DNA from: an uncultured Bacteroidales bacterium
Lineage (GTDB): Bacteria; Bacteroidota; Bacteroidia; Bacteroidales; F082
Assembly (NCBI GenBank): GCA_947302205.1
Contig: CAMYVD010000014.1
Span: forward strand, 1 to 42,473
Direction of reading: 5' to 3'
Length of the DNA stretch: 42,473 nucleotides
Below, in pieces: positions 36,183 to 42,473 of the stretch (its first letter is position 1; every line of letters starts with the position of its first letter). A program made the position numbers and the translations under genes. The notes under the pieces are model-generated. The model was not told where the DNA came from. It worked only from the letters and a program-made list of their open reading frames with translations, and did no database searches.

Positions 36183-36201
36183 CAAAAAACTTGATTCCTC
36201 T

Positions 36202-36840
36202 TTAAAAAATAGTGGCGAAAATGATTATGATATCCTTGAAAAAAGAATAATTCCGATAATACTCGCAGTTGATCCTGACTTTATCGGGATAAATCTCCTC
36301 ATCGTTGTACTCCGTTGCAATCTCGGCCTCCGAGCGTGGATCGCCGTTGGCCTTGGCTTGCTTCACGAATTCCTCCATAAGCTTTTCCTCGTTGCTATAC
36401 TTGAGTGTGGCCGGTCCTGTGATGCCCGGACGCATATCCAGCACTACCCTGTCGTCACCCTCAAGCAGGTCGGCATAGCCAGGCACATCGGGGCGCGGGC
36501 CCACAAAACTCATGTTACCGATCAGCACATCCCAAAGCTCCGGCAATTCATCCACCTTATGGCGGCGCAACTTGGCTCCCAAGGGGGTGATGCGTGCCCT
36601 GTTGGGATAGGCGATGTTGGTGATTTCCTTTTCGTTGGTCATGGTACGGAACTTATGGATCTTGAACAACTTGCCATGCAGTCCCACGCGCACTTGGGAA
36701 AAAATCACCGATTCCTTGGGATTGGAAAGCTTCACCAACAAGGCAACGACCAACAACGGAAGCGCGAGCACAACCAGTCCCAACAGAGCCACTACCCTGT
36801 CGAAAACAAACTTAACGATGCGGTTGATGCTTGATTTCAC
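36202..36840 (-). CDS. Bacterial sugar transferase (polyprenyl-phosphate phosphoglycosyl transferase)
   Basis: 212 residues with a GTG start at 36840, since no ATG precedes the conserved N-terminus. One N-terminal re-entrant/membrane helix (FDRVVALLGLVVLALPLLVV) is followed by SNPKESVIFSQVRVGLHGKLF, FKIHKFRTM, LRRHKVDELPELWDVLIGNM and SFVGPRPDVPGYADL, the signature of PF02397 monotopic enzymes with the catalytic Asp-Glu of KVDELPQ-type. It would transfer a sugar phosphate to undecaprenyl phosphate to start a glycan. No other glycan-assembly gene is nearby. It follows the peptide-binding lipoprotein after 24 bp. Confidence 0.9.
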   Translation of the reverse strand: MKSSINRIVKFVFDRVVALLGLVVLALPLLVVALLVKLSNPKESVIFSQVRVGLHGKLFKIHKFRTMTNEKEITNIAYPNRARITPLGAKLRRHKVDELPELWDVLIGNMSFVGPRPDVPGYADLLEGDDRVVLDMRPGITGPATLKYSNEEKLMEEFVKQAKANGDPRSEAEIATEYNDEEIYPDKVRINCEYYRNYSFFKDIIIIFATIF

Positions 36841-36845
36841 GTTGG

Positions 36846-36853
36846 CAAAAATA
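36846..36853 (-). promoter_or_regulatory. -7 box abutting the sugar-transferase start codon
   Basis: Minus-strand TATTTTTG is followed by CCAAC and then GTG. If functional, it would give a leaderless transcript separate from lon and the binding-protein gene. Confidence 0.35.
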
Positions 36854-36864
36854 CGATTATTTCA

Positions 36865-38469
36865 TTACAAAGTCACTTTGCGGAGGTCCAGAAGGTTCGT
36901 CGGGTTGCACCCCAATCCTTTCACTCGACTGTTGACAAAGCGGAGCACTTCGTCGTAAAACAGCACCACCACGGGAGCATCTTGCATCATCAGGCTGTCC
37001 ATCTCACCATACAAGCGCTCGCGGGCATCATCGTCGGTAACCGACATGGCCTTGTTGTACAACTGGTCGTAACGCTTGTTTGAGTAATGGGAATAGTTGG
37101 GGCCGTTAGGTGCAAAATTGGCAGTGGTAAACAACGAGAGGTAGTTCTCGGCATCGGGATAGTCGGCTACCCAAGAGGCGCGGAAAAACTGCAGGCTTCC
37201 GTTGGATCTCATGCTCCTGATGGTAGCGGGAGGCATCACCTCCATCTTGCACTTCATTCCGATCTGCTCCACCTGGCTTTGCACAAACTTGCCGATATCG
37301 GCATATTCAGCCGAAGTGGAGAGATTCAGCAGGTAACCCTCCAAATGGAAATCCCTCACCAAGCGCTGGGCTTTTTTCAGGTCATAGTCGTAGCCGATGC
37401 CATCGTTATGACCAGGCAAGCCCTCAGGAATCATGCCACCCGTGCCGGGAATGCCAATGCCATTGCGCAAATAGCGCAGCATCTTGTCACGGTCGATGCT
37501 ATAGTTCACCGCCTGACGCATGGCGCGTGCCCTATCTACACCCAAGCTATCGTCGGGATCAATGAAAAAGCTGATGTATTCCGTATTGAGATAGGGGCCG
37601 GTTATCAAGTCAATCTTGCCTTCATACTTCTGACGCAGCTCGCCGTCGTAGGTCAGCAACTCATCCTTGTAGCGGGCATCGATGCCGGACATGAAGTCGA
37701 ACTTGCCTTTGACAAACTCCAAAAACGCCACCTGCCTATCGATCAAGAAACTGATGGAAACGGCATCCAGATAGGGCAACCGCTCTCCTTTTTCATCCAC
37801 TTCAAAATAACGGGGATTCTTGCGGCAAACGAGCTTCACGCCTTCGTTCCAGTACTGGAAACGGAACGGACCCGTGCCGACCGGATGCCTACGGAAGTCA
37901 TCGCCATAATACTCAACCGCTTCCTTGGGAACAACTGAGGCATAGGTCATGGAGAGGATGCCGAGAAACGGCGGGAACGGCTTGGAAAGTTTCACTTGGA
38001 AAGTGGAGTCGTCGATGGCTTGGAAGGCATAGTTCCCGTCCTCATGCTCAACCATGGTAAAGACCCAAGCTCCCGGTGAACTCAAGCGCTTGTCAACCAC
38101 ACGGTTGAACGAGTAGCGGAAATCCTCTGCCGTCACGCAACGGGGTTCTGGCATCGAGGCATCTTCATGGAAAAAGACGTCATCTCTCAGATGGAAAGTA
38201 TAGACGGTACCATCGTCGCTGATATCCCACGATTTGGCCACCCTTGGCACCACATTCATCTCCTCGTCAAAAGCCACCAAGCTGCTGAAAAGCTGGTTGC
38301 AGGCCCAGATGTGAGGCAAGTCCTTGGCATAAACCGGATCCAGCGTCATGATGCCGCCCGACTCATTGTATTTGAATATGGATAAGCCTTCGTTGGGATC
38401 TTCATGTTTCCCGCAAGAAGCGAGGAACATGAATCCTATCAGCAAAAACGCCCATCTCACCCTTCTCAT
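36865..38469 (-). CDS. Oligopeptide-binding lipoprotein (SBP_bac_5, DppA/OppA-like)
   Basis: 534 residues. The lipoprotein signal MRRVRWAFLLIGFMFLASC has lipidated Cys19. ESGGIMTLDPVYAKDLPH, LVAFDEEMNVVPRVAKSW, GTVYTFHLRDDVFFHED, PVGTGPFRFQYWNEG and MRQAVNYSIDRDKMLRYL follow the family 5 extracellular solute-binding protein pattern. It should bind peptides or related ligands for an ABC importer, but no permease or ATPase gene is present. It starts 3 bases after the lon stop. Confidence 0.9.
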   Translation of the reverse strand: MRRVRWAFLLIGFMFLASCGKHEDPNEGLSIFKYNESGGIMTLDPVYAKDLPHIWACNQLFSSLVAFDEEMNVVPRVAKSWDISDDGTVYTFHLRDDVFFHEDASMPEPRCVTAEDFRYSFNRVVDKRLSSPGAWVFTMVEHEDGNYAFQAIDDSTFQVKLSKPFPPFLGILSMTYASVVPKEAVEYYGDDFRRHPVGTGPFRFQYWNEGVKLVCRKNPRYFEVDEKGERLPYLDAVSISFLIDRQVAFLEFVKGKFDFMSGIDARYKDELLTYDGELRQKYEGKIDLITGPYLNTEYISFFIDPDDSLGVDRARAMRQAVNYSIDRDKMLRYLRNGIGIPGTGGMIPEGLPGHNDGIGYDYDLKKAQRLVRDFHLEGYLLNLSTSAEYADIGKFVQSQVEQIGMKCKMEVMPPATIRSMRSNGSLQFFRASWVADYPDAENYLSLFTTANFAPNGPNYSHYSNKRYDQLYNKAMSVTDDDARERLYGEMDSLMMQDAPVVVLFYDEVLRFVNSRVKGLGCNPTNLLDLRKVTL

Positions 38470-38472
38470 TGC

Positions 38473-40947
38473 TTACCTATCACCTTTAAATCCAATGACT
38501 TCCGTACGCAAATTAAGCAAATACCTGTTGTAGTCGAGGTCGTTCTGATCTTGCTCTTTTTCAAGCGCCAAATCAATCACCTCCATCATATTGCTGACAT
38601 AGTGGAAGGTAAGTCCATTGACAAAGTCTTCCTTAATGTCTTCGATGTCCCGTTTGTTATCCACGGAAAGGATCAGGTCAGTGACGCCATTGCGTTTGGC
38701 AGCCAGGATCTTCTCCTTGATGCCACCCACTGGCAACACACGGCCACGCAGGGTGATCTCGCCCGTCATGGCCAGCTGTCCCTTCACTTTGCGTTGGGTG
38801 AACGCTGAAGTCAGGGCAGTGAGCATGGTGATACCCGCTGATGGTCCGTCCTTTGGCGTTGCTCCTTCTGGCACATGAACGTGAACATTCCATCCATCAA
38901 ATACATCAGGATTGATCTCCAACAACGTTGTATGCGACTTAATGAACTCGTAGGCAATCGTTGCCGACTCTTTCATCACCTCACCGAGGTTGCCGGTCAG
39001 TGAGAGACGTCCTGCGCCACGGCTGAGGCTCACCTCGATGGAGAGGATCTCCCCTCCCACCGAAGTCCATGCCAAACCCGTGGCCACGCCAGGCATGACG
39101 TGCTTCACTTCGTCTTCGTCGTGATGCATCGGAACGCCCAACACTTTGCGCAATTCGTCCTTGGTAACCCTGCGGTCCTTGTTCTCTTCCATCACGATGT
39201 CCTTGGCTCGGGCACGCATCACATCGGCAATGCGGCGTTCCAAGTTACGGACGCCGGCTTCACGGGTGTAATCGTCGATGATGTGCATCACCATGTCCTT
39301 CGAGAAGGAGATCTGCTTGGCATCCATGCCATGTTCCTTGAGCTGCTTGGGAATCAGGTGCCGCTTGGCAATCTCGTATTTCTCCTCGCGGAGATAGCCG
39401 CTCAGGTCGATTACCTCCATACGGTCAAGCAAGGCCGGATGGATAGTTGATAGGGTGTTCGCTGTGGCAATGAACATGATCTTGGAAAGATCATAGTCCA
39501 ATTCCATGAAGTTATCGTAGAAAGTGGAGTTCTGTTCTGGATCGAGGATCTCAAGCAAGGCGGCTTGCGGGTCGCCGTTGATGTTGTTGCCACTGACCTT
39601 GTCGATCTCGTCGAGCACAAACACGGGGTTGCCCGACTTCACCTTGCGCAGGTTCTGGATGATTCGCCCAGGCATGGCACCGATGTAAGTCTTGCGGTGG
39701 CCACGGAGTTCCGACTCGTCACGGATTCCGCCAAGTGACATTCTTACATATTTGCGGTTCAAGGCACGTGCGATCGACTTGCCCAGCGAGGTCTTACCCA
39801 CTCCGGGAGGGCCAACTAGGCAGAGGATCGGTGCTTTCATATCGCTCTTGAGTTTCAGTACGGCAAGATGCTCAATGATACGTTCCTTGACCTTGTCGAG
39901 GCCATAGTGATCGGCATCCAAGATACGTTGGGCACGCTTCAAGTCGAAGTTGTCCTTGGTATAGTCCATCCACGGCAGATCCACCAGATATTGCAGGTAA
40001 TTGAGCTGAATGCCGTATTCAGCGGCTTGGGGATTGGTGCGTTCCAGCTTCTTGAGCTCACGCTCGAAGACCTCTTGCACTTCCTTGCTCCATTTCTTTT
40101 TCTCGGCTTTCTCCTGCAGTTCCTTGATATCGTGTTCATTGGGAGTACCGCCAAGTTCTTCCTGGATGGTGCGCAGCTGTTGGTTCAGCAAGAACTCCCG
40201 CTGTTGCTTGTCGAGGTCGTTCTTCACCTTGTTTTGGATCTGCTGTTTCAGCTCATTCATCTGCTGGGCGGTCGTCAGGATGCCGAGCAGGTTGTTGGCC
40301 ATGTCCACCACATTGGTGCACTCCAGCAGCAGTTGCTTCGATGGCAGGTCAGCCTCCACGTTGCTTGCCACAAAGTTGAGCAGGAACACCGGGCTGTCGA
40401 TGTTCTTGATGGCGAAGTCGGCCTCTTCGGGAAGCCTTTGGTTGCGTGAAATGACCTGGGATGCCAGTTCCTTGATGGACTGGATCATCGCCTTGAACTT
40501 GCGATCGCGTGGGATTTCATCAGAAGCCTGGAAAGGCTGCACGGCGGCGATGAAATAGGGATCGAGCTGTTTGATCTCAACGAGTTCAAAGCGGCTCTTG
40601 CCTTGAATGATGACGGTAAGGTTGCCGTCGGGCATCTGGAAGGTCTTGAGAATCTGTGCCGCCGTTCCCACAGGATAGAGGTCGGCGATGCCAGGATCTT
40701 CGACATTCGCATCCTTCTGAGCCACCACGCCGATCATTTTCTTCTTCCTATAATACTCCTTCACCAGTTGGATGGACTTCTCCCGACCCACGGTGATGGG
40801 AATCACCACGCCAGGATAGAGCACCGAGTTACGCAAAGGCAGTATAGGCAGTTCCTCCGGCACCGTCTCGTTTTGGTCAAGGCGGATATCGTCGATGGTG
40901 AGGACCGGGATGAAATCTCCGTTATTGGAATCGATCATATCTTGCAT
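38473..40947 (-). CDS. lon: ATP-dependent protease La (Lon)
   Basis: 824 residues. The N-terminal substrate domain opens [20 protein letters not shown]. The AAA domain has Walker [21 protein letters not shown] and Walker [11 protein letters not shown]. The protease domain has [11 protein letters not shown] with the nucleophile Ser703 and the dyad Lys746 in [12 protein letters not shown]. It degrades unfolded and regulatory proteins as a cytosolic hexamer. It lies 72 bp after rpmE2; a strong terminator hairpin ends 12 bp before its ATG and no consensus promoter lies between. The ATG at 40938 is an alternative start. Confidence 0.97.
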   Translation of the reverse strand: MQDMIDSNNGDFIPVLTIDDIRLDQNETVPEELPILPLRNSVLYPGVVIPITVGREKSIQLVKEYYRKKKMIGVVAQKDANVEDPGIADLYPVGTAAQILKTFQMPDGNLTVIIQGKSRFELVEIKQLDPYFIAAVQPFQASDEIPRDRKFKAMIQSIKELASQVISRNQRLPEEADFAIKNIDSPVFLLNFVASNVEADLPSKQLLLECTNVVDMANNLLGILTTAQQMNELKQQIQNKVKNDLDKQQREFLLNQQLRTIQEELGGTPNEHDIKELQEKAEKKKWSKEVQEVFERELKKLERTNPQAAEYGIQLNYLQYLVDLPWMDYTKDNFDLKRAQRILDADHYGLDKVKERIIEHLAVLKLKSDMKAPILCLVGPPGVGKTSLGKSIARALNRKYVRMSLGGIRDESELRGHRKTYIGAMPGRIIQNLRKVKSGNPVFVLDEIDKVSGNNINGDPQAALLEILDPEQNSTFYDNFMELDYDLSKIMFIATANTLSTIHPALLDRMEVIDLSGYLREEKYEIAKRHLIPKQLKEHGMDAKQISFSKDMVMHIIDDYTREAGVRNLERRIADVMRARAKDIVMEENKDRRVTKDELRKVLGVPMHHDEDEVKHVMPGVATGLAWTSVGGEILSIEVSLSRGAGRLSLTGNLGEVMKESATIAYEFIKSHTTLLEINPDVFDGWNVHVHVPEGATPKDGPSAGITMLTALTSAFTQRKVKGQLAMTGEITLRGRVLPVGGIKEKILAAKRNGVTDLILSVDNKRDIEDIKEDFVNGLTFHYVSNMMEVIDLALEKEQDQNDLDYNRYLLNLRTEVIGFKGDR

Positions 40948-40958
40948 CTTATTTAAGT

Positions 40959-40990
40959 CAAAAAAAGCCCTCGAATCAGCATCGAGAGCT
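40959..40990 (-). terminator. Intrinsic terminator between rpmE2 and lon
   Basis: On the minus strand AGCTCTCGA pairs fully (one G-U) with TCGAGGGCT around a 7-nt loop and is followed by a run of seven T. It is a canonical rho-independent terminator whose T-run ends only 12 bases before the lon ATG. Confidence 0.85.
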
Positions 40991-41019
40991 TTCTATGAAT
41001 TGGTAAAACACCTAGCCAA

Positions 41020-41289
41020 TTACTTGGCGTCCTTCTTTTCGAAGAACTTCTTGTACTTGTTGTTGAACTTATCAACGCGACCAGCGCTGTCGACGAGCTT
41101 CATCTTACCAGTATAGAAAGGGTGTGATGTGCTGGAGATTTCAAGCTTCACCAGAGGGTATTCCTGACCGTCTTCCCAGACGATGGTATCCTTGGTATTG
41201 ATAGTGGAACGTGACAGGAAGGTCTGTTCGTTGGACATATCTTTGAAAACAACCAGACGGTAATTCTTAGGGTGAATGTCTTTTTTCAT
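41020..41289 (-). CDS. rpmE2: 50S ribosomal protein L31, type B
   Basis: 89 residues. [56 protein letters not shown] and [13 protein letters not shown] are the L31 type B pattern. The zinc-binding cysteines of type A L31 are absent, so this is the zinc-independent form, about 15 residues longer than type A. It has a good promoter (box at 41319-41326) and a downstream terminator. Confidence 0.97.
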   Translation of the reverse strand: MKKDIHPKNYRLVVFKDMSNEQTFLSRSTINTKDTIVWEDGQEYPLVKLEISSTSHPFYTGKMKLVDSAGRVDKFNNKYKKFFEKKDAK

Positions 41290-41318
41290 TGCTTTCTTTC
41301 CTTTTAGTTTCGAGGGTG

Positions 41319-41326
41319 CAAAAGTA
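41319..41326 (-). promoter_or_regulatory. Promoter of rpmE2
   Basis: Minus-strand TACTTTTG is a full -7 match, and a TTG lies exactly 19 nt upstream, the usual Bacteroidetes -33/-7 spacing. The leader is about 25 nt with a purine-rich AAAGGAAAGAAAG before the ATG. Confidence 0.65.
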
Positions 41327-41418
41327 CAACTTTTTTTTGAACTGACAACATTTTTTCGGATTTTTTTTCTAAAGAGATAAATTGTTGGAAAAAAGGATTT
41401 TTACACCGTTTTAATTAT

Positions 41419-41426
41419 TATCTTTG
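41419..41426 (+). promoter_or_regulatory. -7 box for serC
   Basis: TATCTTTG is an exact TAnnTTTG match, start site near 41431, with an AT-rich leader of about 65 nt to the ATG at 41495. The rest of the 205-bp rpmE2/serC divergent gap is AT-rich with T-runs and shows nothing else I can name. Confidence 0.6.
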
Positions 41427-41494
41427 CAGCACTTTTAAAGTATATAAACTTAATTAACTAGTTATAAATCAAAACATTTAATCATTTTTTTGTA

Positions 41495-42473
41495 ATGAAA
41501 CAAGCTTTTAACTTCAACGCAGGTCCATGCGTTCTGCCCAAGCAAGCCATTGAAAGCACCGTTAAGGCGCTGTATGATTTCGACAACACTGGCATCGGCA
41601 TCGCCGAGATTTCACACCGCACTCCAGGTTGGGAGCGCATCATGGAAGAAACCCGCCAGTTGTGGCGTGACCTTCTGAACATCCCTGCCGAGTACGAAAT
41701 CCTCTTCCTCGGTGGTGGTGCCAGCACCCAGTTCTTCACCGTTCCCGCTAACTTGATGAAGACCAAGGCCGCTTATCTGCAGACCGGCGTCTGGGCCAAG
41801 AAGGCCGCCAAGGAAGCCAAGTTGTTCGGTAAGGTCGACATCGTCGCCAGCAGCGAAGAGAAGACCTACACCTACATCCCGAAGGGCTACACCATCCCGC
41901 TGGATGCCGACTACTTCCACATCACAACCAACAACACCATCTACGGTACTGAGATCAAGTACGACATGGACTGCCCCATCATGCTCGTCGCTGACATGAG
42001 CTCCGACATCATGAGCCGTCCCGTCGACGTGAAGAAGTACGGCCTCATCTACGGTGGCGCCCAGAAGAACGTCGGCCCTGCTGGCGTGACCTTCGTCATC
42101 GTGAAGAAAGACATCCTCGGCAACATCGGCGACCGCGCCTATATGAACCCGCTGCCGACGATGGTCGACTACCGCACCCACGCTGCTGAAGAAGCCAAGA
42201 ACATCAGCATGTTCAACACCCCGCCCGTACTGCCTATCTTCATGATGCACGAGACCCTCGTGTGGCTGAAGGACACCATCGGTGGCGTCGAGGCCATGAA
42301 CAAGATCAACACCAAGAAGTCCAACCTCCTCTACGAAGAAATCGACCGCAACAGCATGTTCGTCGGCACCGCTGAGAAGGAAGACCGTTCCATCATGAAC
42401 CACTGCTGGGTCATGGCTCCCGGTTACGAGGACAAGCAAGACGCCTTCATGGCCTTCGCCAAGGAGCGCGGCA
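41495..42473 (+). CDS. serC: Phosphoserine aminotransferase, 3' end cut by window edge
   Basis: 326 complete codons are visible from the ATG at 41495. The start MKQAFNFNAGPCVLPKQAIE, then GIAEISHRTPGWERI, FLGGGASTQFFTVPANLM, VADMSSDIMSRPVDV and GGAQKNVGPAGVTFVIV are SerC blocks; Lys191 in AQKNVG is the PLP-binding lysine. The enzyme makes 3-phosphoserine from 3-phosphohydroxypyruvate and glutamate. serA often follows serC in Bacteroidales, but the window ends first. Confidence 0.97.
   Translation, partial: MKQAFNFNAGPCVLPKQAIESTVKALYDFDNTGIGIAEISHRTPGWERIMEETRQLWRDLLNIPAEYEILFLGGGASTQFFTVPANLMKTKAAYLQTGVWAKKAAKEAKLFGKVDIVASSEEKTYTYIPKGYTIPLDADYFHITTNNTIYGTEIKYDMDCPIMLVADMSSDIMSRPVDVKKYGLIYGGAQKNVGPAGVTFVIVKKDILGNIGDRAYMNPLPTMVDYRTHAAEEAKNISMFNTPPVLPIFMMHETLVWLKDTIGGVEAMNKINTKKSNLLYEEIDRNSMFVGTAEKEDRSIMNHCWVMAPGYEDKQDAFMAFAKERG

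Noticed and set aside
41612-42439. 275-codon minus-strand open frame opposite serC
   Set aside because: serC is unmistakable on the plus strand; the minus frame is repetitive Val/Asp/Gly-rich shadow sequence.

Overview
The window is a gene-dense chromosome segment from a member of the Bacteroidota, most likely the order Bacteroidales. Four things point there: C-terminal type IX secretion (T9SS) sorting domains, SusC/TonB-type outer-membrane beta-barrels with CarboxypepD_reg-like N-termini, repeated matches to the Bacteroidetes sigma-70 -7 box TAnnTTTG, and lipoprotein and membrane TPR-LuxR architectures typical of the phylum. T9SS makes a classical Bacteroides unlikely. No tRNA, rRNA, CRISPR array, IS element or phage gene was seen, and no stretch longer than about 210 bp lacks a gene. 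Both ends cut genes: a T9SS protein at base 1 and serC at base 42473.

Layout. (1) Bases 1-8864, minus strand: a secreted/surface locus. It has a TPR-TM-LuxR lipoprotein regulator, then a GLUG-repeat T9SS protein, a beta-barrel receptor-like protein, a terminator-like hairpin and two paralogous T9SS proteins. Three of these genes share almost the same signal-peptide-coding DNA. (2) 8940-10695, plus: psuK-psuG for pseudouridine breakdown. (3) 10699-13774, minus: a second large beta-barrel protein with a PPGGR repeat, and a 4HBT thioesterase. (4) 13903-24174, plus: a tight five-gene operon with a flavodoxin-like lipoprotein, guanine deaminase, a small coiled-coil lipoprotein, a radical SAM/SPASM enzyme and a 2526-residue cyclic-beta-glucan-synthase-like protein. 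(5) 24193-36151, minus: a nine-gene, mostly overlapping operon with an MMPL/RND exporter, FakA, a DegV/FakB protein, a GNAT-like acyltransferase, PlsX, an acyl carrier protein, a LolA-like protein, SbcD and SbcC. (6) 36202-41289, minus: rpmE2, lon, an orphan oligopeptide-binding lipoprotein and a sugar transferase. (7) 41495-end, plus: serC.

The two regions most likely to hold something undescribed are these. The first is the fatty-acid-kinase/PlsX/ACP/acyltransferase/LolA/exporter operon. Read in order, its parts would activate a fatty acid, load it on a dedicated carrier protein, transfer the acyl group and carry the product toward the outer membrane. The second is the small lipoprotein plus radical SAM/SPASM pair. 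It looks like a peptide-modification system, here placed directly upstream of a giant glucan synthase.

All functional calls rest on motif and family recognition by eye; no database search was run.
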